Shown in pieces: positions 53,092 to 61,700 of a stretch of 64,000 nucleotides of DNA. Source of the stretch: Phycisphaerales bacterium UBA854 (GTDB lineage Bacteria; Planctomycetota; Phycisphaerae; Phycisphaerales; SM1A02); contig DBGM01000023.1 in assembly GCA_002295885.1 (NCBI GenBank), forward strand, positions 8,558-72,557, read 5' to 3'. The notes beneath the pieces are model-generated. The model made no database searches, had not been told where the DNA came from, and saw only the letters and a list, made by a program, of their open reading frames with translations. Numbering within the stretch: position 1 is the stretch's first letter; each line of letters begins with the position of its first letter. A program made the position numbers and the translations under genes.

Positions 53092-53524
53092 CCTTGACGG
53101 GATCGATCGTCGCATTGTCGACGGCAACGTCGGATCATGGCCGGCTGGACCGGCGTGCTTCGAGCGGGCAGGGAAGCCAGCTCGACCCGTGCACGGGAGC
53201 GGATGGGCCAAGGATGGCTGCATCGCCCGTATTTTCAGGGGGTTTTTCGCCATTGCAGGACCTGTGGCGAAGTACCTGCATGACATGGTCACGACGAATG
53301 CCCGAGGCAACGGATCACGGATGATCCGTTCGGGGCAGCCGCGTCAGGCATGGATCGCCACGACGCCTGCTCCTTCAAGGTCCACCCGACGCACACACGT
53401 CGGGCACGTACCGAAGCGGTCTGCAGAACCCTCGGTACGACATCGGCCCGATCGGTCTTCGACCAGACGGGTCAAACCCTTCCCGGTTCGTGACGTGCTC
53501 CCACCGCACGTCACGAACTTTTTT
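53092..53524 (+). ncRNA. candidate CsrA-binding structured RNA (mraZ 3' region)
   Basis: About 430 bases without a convincing gene, rich in perfect hairpins. GGA is exposed in the loops at 53096-53111 (loop GGATCGAT), 53140-53154 (CTGGA), 53161-53184 (AGGGAA), 53207-53218 (AAGGAT) and 53309-53330 (CGGA). The last is a 9-bp perfect stem that presents TCACGGATGA, which fits the RsmE/CsrA consensus A/U-CANGGANG-U/A and equals the core of the hcnA target. Further stems at 53385-53404 and 53407-53439 lack GGA and lead to the terminator. Transcription could come from mraZ or an internal promoter; none is clear. Function is inferred. Confidence 0.4.
53487..53524 (+). terminator. intrinsic terminator downstream of mraZ
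   Basis: A perfect 12-bp stem (TTCGTGACGTGC with its complement) and a 7-base loop are followed by C and six T. It ends plus-strand transcripts 17 bases before the convergent csrA stop. Confidence 0.88.
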
Positions 53525-53541
53525 CGTGGGTGCAGATGGTG

Positions 53542-53763
53542 TCAGGGGTTCTGGCCGGCGGGACGGATCTTGCCGACGACCGTCGGTTTGTCCGCCATGA
53601 TCTGATCTGCGACTTCGCGGCGATGGACCTCCACCTCACGGGGGAAATCCATGGCGAGTCGGACCCGATCACCCTTCACCGAGGCCACCCGTACCACCCC
53701 GACGGGGTTGGCCGGATCGCCGATGACGACTTCTTCACCTTCTCTTCTCGTGATGACGAGCAT
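53542..53763 (-). CDS. csrA: carbon storage regulator CsrA (RsmA)
   Basis: 73 residues. It binds GGA-containing hairpins in mRNA leaders and controls translation. The sequence MLVITRREGEEVVIGD, RVASVKGDRVRLAMDFPREVEVHRREVADQI keeps the binding strand and the key Arg in VHRRE. The ATG at 53763 has CAGGAGG upstream, itself a possible CsrA site. Convergent with mraZ, with no flagellar gene (fliW, flgK) nearby. Confidence 0.95.
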   Translation of the reverse strand: MLVITRREGEEVVIGDPANPVGVVRVASVKGDRVRLAMDFPREVEVHRREVADQIMADKPTVVGKIRPAGQNP

Positions 53764-53938
53764 GCCTCGGACCTCCTGCCTCAGCTGTGATGCCATCTCC
53801 TTCGGGGCTTCCGCGGCCCCGATCCTCCAACGGGATACCTTAGCGGATCCGGCCGCATTCTCCTACCTCCGACCCGACAGAGAACGGCAGAAATCGTTCC
53901 GCATCCTCTCTAAGGCACTTGATTTCAATGGTTTGGCG

Positions 53939-54223
53939 TCAATCCTGGACCGGATTGCCATCCATGTCCACGGCAACCACTTCCATGATTCCGGGCACGT
54001 AGGTCTTCAGATTCCGCTCGATGCCCGATTTGAGGGTCATGGTGCTCGAAGGACACCCGACGCAGGCTCCGTGGAACCGGACCTGAACCATGCCTTCATC
54101 GCTCACTGCGACCACCTCGATGTCTCCACCATCGGACTGGATGGCGGGGCGCATCATCTCGACGACCTTTTCGACCTGCGTTCGGATGTCGGCCGTGTCC
54201 ACGTTGTCGTTGGTATCAGTCAT
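53939..54223 (-). CDS. NifU-like iron-sulfur cluster scaffold
   Basis: 94 residues. The Nfu domain motif FHGACVGCPSSTMTLKSGIERNLK holds the CxxC that carries a 4Fe-4S cluster, preceded by MRPAIQSDGGDIEVVAV. It transfers clusters to target proteins. TACCAT lies ten bases before the ATG with no Shine-Dalgarno. It diverges from the following lipoprotein gene with 77 bases between starts. Confidence 0.93.
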   Translation of the reverse strand: MTDTNDNVDTADIRTQVEKVVEMMRPAIQSDGGDIEVVAVSDEGMVQVRFHGACVGCPSSTMTLKSGIERNLKTYVPGIMEVVAVDMDGNPVQD

Positions 54224-54288
54224 GAATGTCCAGATGGTACGAAGCCCGAGCAGTGGGGGCAACCGGGCCCGATCATTCGATCCATGGG

Positions 54289-54294
54289 TACACT
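54289..54294 (+). promoter_or_regulatory. -10-like box (TACACT) of a leaderless gene
   Basis: TACACT ends 6 bases before the ATG at 54301. There is no Shine-Dalgarno, so transcription probably begins at the start codon. Confidence 0.45.
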
Positions 54295-54300
54295 GCGGGC

Positions 54301-55761
54301 ATGGCAAGCATCCCCCAAATGCGTTGGATCACCCCTCTCGTGGCCGCCTGGGGCCTGCTGGTCCCGATCGCCCTTCTGTCGGGCTGCGAGACCACGGTCC
54401 AGGATCCGATGACCGCTCTGGCCGACAAGTCGGCCCATGACCGGACGCACCTCAAGAGCATCCAGATGATGCGGGAGCGGAATATCGACGACGATCCGAT
54501 CTACCTCGATCTGCTTGCCGGCATCGTGTGGCGACCCGGGTACGGGCTCGCCGTCCGTCGCGAGGCACTCAACGAGCTGTGGGCCCACGACCGGGAGCAG
54601 ACGATTCTGCTGCTGCGGCGTCAACTGCCCCGGATGACCAACTGGCCGTGGTTGACCGAATGCTGTGAATGGATTGCTGATCGAGACATCACGGAACTGG
54701 ATCCCGCCCTGATCTCCAGTTGGGGGCGCCCCCGGGCCCTGACGCCCGACGAGACGGACCGTCCCGAGTTCATCGCGCTGGTGCGCATGCACGGACGCGA
54801 TGCCGTCGTCGACAAGGTCTTCGAGCTCTTCGTGACCTCGAACAAGCGGTCGCAACGCGGTCTTCGTCAGCGGTGCTGGGATCTGCTGCACCGGCTGGGC
54901 GAGCGTGGTCGGTTGATCGCACTGGCGACCGAGTCGGAGCCGGACACGGACGACATCATGATGCTGGATCTCAATGCGGCCGCACGGGACTTCGGCATGG
55001 TGCCCTACAACCGGGAGGAGATCATCTGGTTGCAGAAGCTGCGGCAGCCGGAGAACGAGGACTTCTGGGAGGAGGCGATGGTCGCGATGGAGCGGGTTCC
55101 CGCCGAGCGCCGAAGCGAACTCGAGATGCGCGACCTGGCGATCGTGGTGGCCGCGACCCGTCACCGTCAGGATCTGCTGGACGCACCGGTCGCCCGGCTG
55201 TATTCCCATGTCGACGGCATGCTTCGGGGCCGAAAGCACTATTCGGAATACAACCCGGGCATTCCCGGGGCCGATCCAATGATGGAGCGGCTCCGAACCC
55301 ACCGTGAAAGACTCACCTGGAGCGATCTGGCCGCCATCGAACTGGCTCTGCAGGCGCTGCAGCACGCTCCGGTGCGTACGCATCTGTTCGCATACGCCGA
55401 CGAGGACCACGAGGACGAATCGACCGAGTTCGGCGGGGTCATCGCCCTGGACCGGAAGGGGCGGTTCGAGGTGCTGGAGTTCAAGCCCCGGATCCGCGAG
55501 CATGACCTCAAGTTCAATGCATCCCAGGCGATGTTCGATGCGGGCTACACCTCGCTCTTCCATTTCCACTTCCACGCCCAGCGTCACGGCAACCGGGATC
55601 ATGCCGGTCCCGGTCTCGGCGATATGAACTACGCTGACAACACCCGGGCCAACTGCCTGGTCTTCACGTTCGTGGACGAGGACCGGATGAACGTCGACTA
55701 CTACCGCCACGGCCGGGTGATCGTCGATCTGGGCACGATTCGACGCCCCGGGTCGGGCTGA
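54301..55761 (+). CDS. lipoprotein with a C-terminal His-rich, JAMM-like domain
   Basis: 486 residues. Signal peptide with lipobox ALLSGC (Cys 29). A long helical region (about 50-370) is followed by a C-terminal domain with EFGGVIALDRKGRFEVLEF, the repeat FHFHFHAQ (His421, 423, 425) and GLGDMNY (Asp441). Glu, HxH and Asp in that order recall JAMM/MPN metal sites, but the His-Asp gap is longer than the usual 11 residues and the Ser is Gly. A metal-binding role is tentative. Function unknown. Confidence 0.65.
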   Translation: MASIPQMRWITPLVAAWGLLVPIALLSGCETTVQDPMTALADKSAHDRTHLKSIQMMRERNIDDDPIYLDLLAGIVWRPGYGLAVRREALNELWAHDREQTILLLRRQLPRMTNWPWLTECCEWIADRDITELDPALISSWGRPRALTPDETDRPEFIALVRMHGRDAVVDKVFELFVTSNKRSQRGLRQRCWDLLHRLGERGRLIALATESEPDTDDIMMLDLNAAARDFGMVPYNREEIIWLQKLRQPENEDFWEEAMVAMERVPAERRSELEMRDLAIVVAATRHRQDLLDAPVARLYSHVDGMLRGRKHYSEYNPGIPGADPMMERLRTHRERLTWSDLAAIELALQALQHAPVRTHLFAYADEDHEDESTEFGGVIALDRKGRFEVLEFKPRIREHDLKFNASQAMFDAGYTSLFHFHFHAQRHGNRDHAGPGLGDMNYADNTRANCLVFTFVDEDRMNVDYYRHGRVIVDLGTIRRPGSG

Positions 55762-55768
55762 TCGTCCG

Positions 55769-57190
55769 TTGCTGTCGCTGGTGCCCATCCTGCTCGTGCT
55801 GGCGGTGCTGCTCGCCGACGGCGGGTTCGTGTTCGAACTCGGTCTGGCCACGCCTGATTCGGAACTCGGACGCGTGGTCGGCCTGTCGGTCGGACCGGTG
55901 CTCCTGGTGGCCGCGGGAGCATCCGTCGTCGTGTCCGCGCTGCGCCGGCGAATCGGTCGGGGGCGGTCGCTTCGGGCCGCAGTTCGGACGGGTGACCGCT
56001 GTCTCCTGGTGGCACGCTGGCTTCTGCTGCTGAACTATCTGTTCACCGTGCTGGTGATTGATGCTCTGGGGGCCGCGCGGGAGCTCGCCGGCGGCTGGAT
56101 CCTGATCGGCGAACTACTCGTCATGCTTCCGCCGATCCTGGGCCTGCTCTGGCTCTGGTGGATCTGGTATCCCATCGAGCGACGCCTGCACGAAACCGCA
56201 CTGCTGCACCGCCTGGATCGTGGGCTGCCCGTCCATCTGCCGCCGGGACGGTGGCCCTACGTCCTCACGCAGCTCCGTCTGCACATCCTGCTGATGCTCG
56301 TCCCCATGCTGCTGATCCTGGGGCTGTCCCAGGTGCTCGAGGGCTTTCTCGAGACGGACGGACGCGAGATCAACCTCTGGGCGGAACTGGGCACGGGGTT
56401 CGTCGCGATCTCGGTGCTGGGGGCATCTCCCTTGATCGCCCGCTGGCTGCTGGGACTTCGGCGTCTGCCCGACGGTTCGATCCGAATCGATCTGGAATCC
56501 ATCTGCGCCCGCCATGGCGTCCGGGTCCGCGACATCATGCTCTGGCGGACCGGCGGCACGATGATCAATGCGGCGGTGATGGGGCTGGTCCGGCATTTGC
56601 GCTACGTGGTGCTGACGGACGGCCTGATCGAACAGCTGCCGCGTCGCCAGGTGCAGGCCGTGATGGCGCACGAGGTGGGACACGTCCGGCATCGACACAT
56701 GATCTGGCTGCTGGTGTGTCTCCTGTCGACCCTGGTGCTCGGGCAGTGGAGTCTGGAGCTGCTCGTCGATCTCGCCCCCGAGGTGTTTCGCGAACCCGCG
56801 GGCCCCGGCGCCGTGCTGCAGCTGGTCGTGGTGCTGGCGGTGATCTTCCTTCTGTTCGGTTGGATGTCTCGTCGGTTCGAGCGGCAGGCGGACACGTTCG
56901 CGGTCCAGCATCTCGTCGCGGAGTCCGAATGCCCGGACCGGATCGATTCGGAGTCGGTGCTGGCCATGGTGGGAGCCCTGGACAGCATCGCCTTGCTGCA
57001 GGCCATCGATCCCCGTCGCCGCAGCTGGCGGCACGGATCGATCGCATGGCGGACCGAGTACCTGCAGTCGCTGATCGGGCGGCCCGTGGACGGACTCGCC
57101 ATCGACCGGACCATGGTGCTGATCCGTGTCGCATGCGGGATCATCGTGGCGATCGGTATCCTGCAACTGATCATGGAGGCGATCTCGTGA
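55769..57190 (+). CDS. M48 family membrane metallopeptidase
   Basis: 473 residues. Several transmembrane helices surround the zinc site HEVGHVRHRH (about residue 298) with the third ligand in RRFERQADTFAV. The layout resembles HtpX/Ste24-type peptidases that degrade or trim membrane proteins. The start is uncertain: TTG 55769 or GTG 55781. The stop overlaps the dapF start (GTGA). Confidence 0.85.
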   Translation: MLSLVPILLVLAVLLADGGFVFELGLATPDSELGRVVGLSVGPVLLVAAGASVVVSALRRRIGRGRSLRAAVRTGDRCLLVARWLLLLNYLFTVLVIDALGAARELAGGWILIGELLVMLPPILGLLWLWWIWYPIERRLHETALLHRLDRGLPVHLPPGRWPYVLTQLRLHILLMLVPMLLILGLSQVLEGFLETDGREINLWAELGTGFVAISVLGASPLIARWLLGLRRLPDGSIRIDLESICARHGVRVRDIMLWRTGGTMINAAVMGLVRHLRYVVLTDGLIEQLPRRQVQAVMAHEVGHVRHRHMIWLLVCLLSTLVLGQWSLELLVDLAPEVFREPAGPGAVLQLVVVLAVIFLLFGWMSRRFERQADTFAVQHLVAESECPDRIDSESVLAMVGALDSIALLQAIDPRRRSWRHGSIAWRTEYLQSLIGRPVDGLAIDRTMVLIRVACGIIVAIGILQLIMEAIS

Positions 57191-58026
57191 CGCAACTCAC
57201 CGTTCCGCGCATGCACGGTCTCGGCAACTCGGTGCTGCTGGTCGATCGATCCACCCTGGCGGATGCGGAGCCCGGTGCGGTGGCTCGACGCTGGTGCGGT
57301 CGGGCGGAGGCGGATGCGATGCTGCTGCACGCCCTGGACGCGGCGGGGGAATGCCACGTGGACATCCGCAACGCGGACGGTTCGTCGGCCGAACTGTGCG
57401 GCAACGGACTCCGGTGCCTGATCCGTCTCGGTGTCGACGAAGGCTGGTGGACGGACGGCGTTCGAATGCGCACGCCGGCGGGGCGGCACGAGGGTTCGAT
57501 CGACTCGGGACAGGTTCGCGTCTCCATGCCTGCGCCCGCATTCGGGCCGAAAGCGGTGGGAGCACGTACGGACCACTTGCCGGGCGAGTCGACCGGCGAG
57601 GGGGCCTGCATCGTCATGGAGCTCGACGGCATCGTTCTGGATCTGCATCTGGTCTCGACGGGCAACCCGCACGTGGTGATCCCATGCCGCGACGCCGAGG
57701 CACTGGACGCCGTCGACGCCATCGGGCCCGTGCTCGAGCAGCATCCGGCCTTCCCGGACGGGATCAATGTCCATCTGGTGCAGCCGGTGGCTGCGGATCG
57801 AATGCTGCTGCGCAGTTGGGAGCGTGGTGTCGGACCGACGCAGGCCTGCGCCAGCGGAGCCACCGCCGCGGTCGCCGCGCTGGCCCGGGCCGGGCTCGCG
57901 GGTCACGACTCTGCGGTGGAGATGCGAGGTGGTGTGCTCCATGTCGCATGGGATCCGGAGACGGAGGAGATGTGGAACCGGGGGCCGGCCGACTATCTGG
58001 ATCCGGTGGTGTTCGACCTCGATTAG
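57187..58026 (+). CDS. dapF: diaminopimelate epimerase
   Basis: 279 residues. Converts LL- to meso-diaminopimelate for lysine and peptidoglycan. The two catalytic Cys are in SSAELCGNGLRCL and TQACASGATAAV. GTG start coupled to the M48 gene. DapF implies DAP-type peptidoglycan, which is informative because planctomycetes were long thought to lack it. Confidence 0.95.
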   Translation: MTQLTVPRMHGLGNSVLLVDRSTLADAEPGAVARRWCGRAEADAMLLHALDAAGECHVDIRNADGSSAELCGNGLRCLIRLGVDEGWWTDGVRMRTPAGRHEGSIDSGQVRVSMPAPAFGPKAVGARTDHLPGESTGEGACIVMELDGIVLDLHLVSTGNPHVVIPCRDAEALDAVDAIGPVLEQHPAFPDGINVHLVQPVAADRMLLRSWERGVGPTQACASGATAAVAALARAGLAGHDSAVEMRGGVLHVAWDPETEEMWNRGPADYLDPVVFDLD

Positions 58027-58029
58027 GAT
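58024..58029 (+). promoter_or_regulatory. -10-like box (TAGGAT) of a leaderless gene
   Basis: TAGGAT ends 6 bases before the ATG at 58036, with no Shine-Dalgarno. It overlaps the dapF stop codon. Confidence 0.4.
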
Positions 58030-58035
58030 GACCGC

Positions 58036-59112
58036 ATGTACGAACTCGATCAGATCACGGTGTCCGGTGATGCGCGTTCGATGGGGCGTCAGCAGGGCGA
58101 AGCACTGCGAGATCGTGTGCAGTCGCTGCTGGGGCACCGGCTCAACGAGATGACGAACTATCTGGCGGAACGGTCGGTCGACCGCATGCACCGCATCGAG
58201 GCGGTGGGGCGTACCTGCCTCTTGCGGCTGCGGGACTGGGATCCCGAGGGGTGGGACGAACACATGGGGGTCGCCGAGGGCGCCGAAGTCGATGCCGCCC
58301 GGCTGCTGTTCGTACTCAACATGACGGACACCAGGGATCTGGTGTGCTGGAGTCCCGCCGGCGACGACGAAGGCTGCACGGCGCTGAGCATTCCCCCCGA
58401 CCGCACCCGATCGTCCACGGTGATCATGGCGCAGTCGTGGGATCTCAACCGCGGCGACATCGAGCATGTTGTGGCGGTGCATCGGCTGCCCGACGAAGGG
58501 CCGGAGACCTGGTCGGTCACGGTGGCGGGGGGGCCGACGCTCATCGGCATGAATGAACACGGGCTCTGGGTGGGGACGACCAATCTGAAGACGTCCGACG
58601 TCCAGGACGGCATCGGGTACATGAACCTTCTGCACCGGGCGATCCGGCAACCGGACCGCATCCGGGCGGCCGGGGTCATCGAATCGGCGACCCGGATCGC
58701 GGCCCACACCTACTGGCTGGGTGATCAGGGTGGTGCCGTGCAGTTGGAGTGTTCCGCGTCCGACGTGATCCGCCACGATCTCGCGGCCGATCCCATCGTC
58801 CAGACCAATCACTGCCTCGACGTGGGGCATCAGGCGCGTGAGCCCGAAGCCGCGTCGATCAGCAGCCGGCACCGCTTCGATCGGGCCACGGCGTTGCTGG
58901 CCAAGGGGGAGTTCGATCTCGACGCTGTTCGTGAAGTCCTCTCCGATCGCAGCGAAGGGGCGCTTTCGATCAGCCGGCATCCCGAAGACGGGGAGGCCAC
59001 GACGACCAACGCCTGTCTCATCGGGATTCCCGCCGAGCGGCGACTGGAAGCCTGTCGCGGACCGGCGGATCAGGGCCAATGGGTTCGTCTGTCCTTTGAT
59101 CGTTCGGGCTGA
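58036..59112 (+). CDS. C45-family (acyl-CoA:6-APA acyltransferase-like) Ntn hydrolase
   Basis: 358 residues. The likely nucleophile is Cys114 in DDEGCTALSI, which would become N-terminal after autocleavage. VMAQSWDLN and GPTLIGMNEHGLWVGTTNL are typical of the peptidase C45/acyltransferase family, whose members cut or form amide bonds on small acylated molecules. The physiological substrate cannot be told. It stands between dapF and an aminotransferase-astA pair. Confidence 0.82.
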   Translation: MYELDQITVSGDARSMGRQQGEALRDRVQSLLGHRLNEMTNYLAERSVDRMHRIEAVGRTCLLRLRDWDPEGWDEHMGVAEGAEVDAARLLFVLNMTDTRDLVCWSPAGDDEGCTALSIPPDRTRSSTVIMAQSWDLNRGDIEHVVAVHRLPDEGPETWSVTVAGGPTLIGMNEHGLWVGTTNLKTSDVQDGIGYMNLLHRAIRQPDRIRAAGVIESATRIAAHTYWLGDQGGAVQLECSASDVIRHDLAADPIVQTNHCLDVGHQAREPEAASISSRHRFDRATALLAKGEFDLDAVREVLSDRSEGALSISRHPEDGEATTTNACLIGIPAERRLEACRGPADQGQWVRLSFDRSG

Positions 59113-59155
59113 CCCCCGTTTTTCGACTCGAGAGGGTCGATTCCGCCGGGTCGGC

Positions 59156-59161
59156 TAGAAT
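59156..59161 (+). promoter_or_regulatory. -10 box (TAGAAT) before the aminotransferase gene
   Basis: GCTAGAAT ends 9 bases before the ATG at 59171; no Shine-Dalgarno is present. A nearly leaderless transcript is likely. Confidence 0.45.
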
Positions 59162-59170
59162 GTGGTCTTC

Positions 59171-60613
59171 ATGACTGACCCCACGCACGCTACCAGCCGC
59201 CACCTGAACCCCATGACGGACTGCCCCGATGTCGATGCCGCCATCGCGGGCCTCGTTGCCGCCCTCAAACGGCATCAGGCCACGATCACCGGAGTCCGGG
59301 CGCCGGATCCGGGGCGGGCCCAGGTACTGCAGGATGCCATCGACCGTTTGTCCTCGGTGCGTGGTCGGGCGGGGTTCTACCCCTACATCGGTTCCGGATT
59401 CGGGCGGGGCGGACTCGTTCAGCTCGCCGACGGATCGGTCAAGTGGGACATGATCACCGGCATCGGGGTCCACGGCTTCGGCCACGGCGATCCGGATCTG
59501 GTCGAGACCGCATTGCGGGCCTCGTTGACCGACACGGTCATGCAGGGCAACCTCATGTGCAACGAGGAGGCGATCTCCTTCGCCGAGGCGCTGCTGGAGG
59601 CGGCTCGTCCGGGAACGCAGCTGGCCCACTGCTACACCTCGCCGTCGGGCGCGCTGGCGAACGAGAACGGCCTGAAGATCTGCATGCAGCATCGGTGTGG
59701 CGCCCCGCGTCTGCTGGCCTTCGATCACAACTTCATGGGGCGGACGATCGTTACGTCCCAGATCGGCGACATTCCGGGCGGCCGTCAGGGCATTCCGCTG
59801 AGCACGCAGGTGGACTACCTGCCGTTCTTCGAGGAACAGGACCCCGAAGGCTCGCTCCAGCGCACGATGGATCTGCTCGAACGCTATCTGTGGCGCTATC
59901 CGCACCAGCATTCGTGCATCGTCATTGAGCCGGTGCAGGGCGAGGGCGGCTTCGTCGCCGCGGAGGCGGCCTGGCTTCGCGTCGTCGGCGAGCGTTGCCG
60001 CGAAGCGGGCATCCCCGTGTGGTTCGACGAGGTGCAGTCCTTCGGCCGCACGGAACGCATGTACCGCTTCCAGGCCCTGGGCCTCGAGGATCTCGCCGAC
60101 ATGGTCACGGTGGGGAAGATGTCGCAGGTGTGCGCTACGCTGTACACGGAAGAACTGAATCCCAAGCCCGGTCTGCTCAGCGCGACATTCCTCGGCGGCA
60201 CGGTCGGCCTGTCGGTCGGGCGTCGGATCATCCAGCGGTTGCTCGAAGGCGATGCCTACGGCGACGACGGACGGCACGCCCGGCTGCACGCCGCGTTCCG
60301 CACCGCGGCCGAGGGGATCATCGAACGTCGTCCGCAGGACTTCCCGGAGGTCAAGACCGACTGCCCGACTCCCCACCGCCCGATGTCGCTGGTGGGCGGA
60401 GCGGGCGGCATGATGCGCCTGACGCCCTACGGCGGTCGCCTCGATGCGATCAAGCCGCTGCTGCATCGGCTCTACGAGCACGGCGTGGTGGCCTTCTTCT
60501 GCGGCCACGGCCCGCACCATCTCCGTTTCCTGCCTCCGGTGGGCGTGCTGCAGCCCGAGGACATCACCGAGGTGATGGGGATCGTCGAGCGGGCCATGGA
60601 CGAGGGGGCCTGA
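59171..60613 (+). CDS. class III PLP aminotransferase (lysine/succinylornithine-type)
   Basis: 480 residues. PLP Lys316 lies in MVTVGKMSQVCA, a block close to that of L-lysine 6-aminotransferases rather than to the usual ArgD pattern. Other features are VIEPVQGEGGF, WFDEVQSFGRT and ATFLGGTVGLSVG. It is followed 2 bases later by astA, so a role in arginine or ornithine catabolism (as AstC) is inferred; lysine 6-transamination is the alternative. Confidence 0.82.
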   Translation: MTDPTHATSRHLNPMTDCPDVDAAIAGLVAALKRHQATITGVRAPDPGRAQVLQDAIDRLSSVRGRAGFYPYIGSGFGRGGLVQLADGSVKWDMITGIGVHGFGHGDPDLVETALRASLTDTVMQGNLMCNEEAISFAEALLEAARPGTQLAHCYTSPSGALANENGLKICMQHRCGAPRLLAFDHNFMGRTIVTSQIGDIPGGRQGIPLSTQVDYLPFFEEQDPEGSLQRTMDLLERYLWRYPHQHSCIVIEPVQGEGGFVAAEAAWLRVVGERCREAGIPVWFDEVQSFGRTERMYRFQALGLEDLADMVTVGKMSQVCATLYTEELNPKPGLLSATFLGGTVGLSVGRRIIQRLLEGDAYGDDGRHARLHAAFRTAAEGIIERRPQDFPEVKTDCPTPHRPMSLVGGAGGMMRLTPYGGRLDAIKPLLHRLYEHGVVAFFCGHGPHHLRFLPPVGVLQPEDITEVMGIVERAMDEGA

Positions 60614-60615
60614 CC

Positions 60616-61686
60616 GTGTTCCTGATCCGCAACGTGCGCATGGAGGACATGCCCGAACTGCTTCGCATGGCGAAGACGGTGCACTCGAACAACCTGCCGT
60701 CCAACGAGCGTTCCATGGAGAAGATCATCGAGCGGGTGGAGACCAGCTTCGCCGGCGAGGCCGAGCTCGACCAGCGGTTCTTCACCTTCGTGCTCATGGA
60801 CACCGCCCACGGCGACGGGGGACGCGTCGCGGGAACCTCCGCGATCATCGCCCGTCGGGGCACGCCGGACTTCCCACGGCTCTACCTCAAGGTGCGTCGT
60901 CACCAGCACTTCTCGAGCGATCTGCAGTCGGGACAGGTGCAGCTCACGGTGCAGCTCTGCCAGGACACGGTTGGTGTGACCGAAGTCGGCGGGCTGGTCC
61001 TGGCCCCCGCCTACCGAGCGAACGACATGCGTCTGGGATCCTTCCTGAGCAAATCACGGTTCGGATTCATCGGCCAGCATCCGCAGCTGTTCATGGACGA
61101 CGTGGTGGCGGAGGTGATGGGCGTGCTGACCCCGGACGGGCGGACCAAGCTGTGGGACCACCTCGGGCGTCGTTTCATCAACCTCTCCTACGAGGAGGCG
61201 GATGTCTTCAGTCGCACCTCCAAGGAGTTCATCACCTCGCTGTTTCCGACCGGCGAGATCCACACCTCGCTGCTGCCGGCCGCGGCCAGAAAGCTGATCG
61301 GGGCCGCCAGCGACGACGCGATCCCCGCCCTCCGCATGCTCGAGCGGATGGGGTTCCAGCATGTCGACGAGGTCGACCCCTTCGACGGCGGGCCGTACCT
61401 CAAGGCCGATCGCGACGAGATCACCCTCGTGAAGTCATCGCGTCTGATCTCGCTGGCGGGCTGCAAGGAGCTCACGGGGGAGGAGGGGTACGTCAACGTC
61501 AGTCGACCCGGTCACTTCCGGTGCGTCCGCTGTGCGTACGAACTGGACGGAGATGCCCTGTGGATTCCGTCCGAGGCGGCGGATCGTCTCGAGGTCGCCG
61601 TCGGCGACGAGCTGGGGTTCACCCGCGACGTGGCCCGGGTGCGGGCCGACCGGGAATCCCAGGCCAGTGATTCCGTCTCCACCTGA
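60616..61686 (+). CDS. astA: arginine N-succinyltransferase
   Basis: 356 residues. AstA succinylates arginine to begin the ammonia-producing AST pathway. Start FLIRNVRMEDMPELLRMAKTV, the blocks EVGGLVLAPAYRAND and LGSFLSKSRFGFI, and the C-terminal part fit the family. GTG start. The other pathway genes (astB, astD, astE) are not in the window. The pairing with an aminotransferase suggests the first and third steps are encoded here. Confidence 0.88.
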   Translation: MFLIRNVRMEDMPELLRMAKTVHSNNLPSNERSMEKIIERVETSFAGEAELDQRFFTFVLMDTAHGDGGRVAGTSAIIARRGTPDFPRLYLKVRRHQHFSSDLQSGQVQLTVQLCQDTVGVTEVGGLVLAPAYRANDMRLGSFLSKSRFGFIGQHPQLFMDDVVAEVMGVLTPDGRTKLWDHLGRRFINLSYEEADVFSRTSKEFITSLFPTGEIHTSLLPAAARKLIGAASDDAIPALRMLERMGFQHVDEVDPFDGGPYLKADRDEITLVKSSRLISLAGCKELTGEEGYVNVSRPGHFRCVRCAYELDGDALWIPSEAADRLEVAVGDELGFTRDVARVRADRESQASDSVST

Positions 61687-61700
61687 ATCGGGAGTCCTTC

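Noticed and set aside
53070..53324. An 84-codon frame starting GTG inside the mraZ stop (GTGA overlap)
   Set aside because: The junction looks like coupling, but the translation is Ser/Arg-rich with no recognisable pattern, and the DNA is dominated by inverted repeats. A structured RNA explains it better, though a small protein is not fully excluded.
53321..53605. Open frame running from the CGGA hairpin past the terminator into csrA
   Set aside because: It passes through a strong intrinsic terminator and overlaps csrA on the other strand; the composition is Arg/Pro-rich as in antisense shadows.
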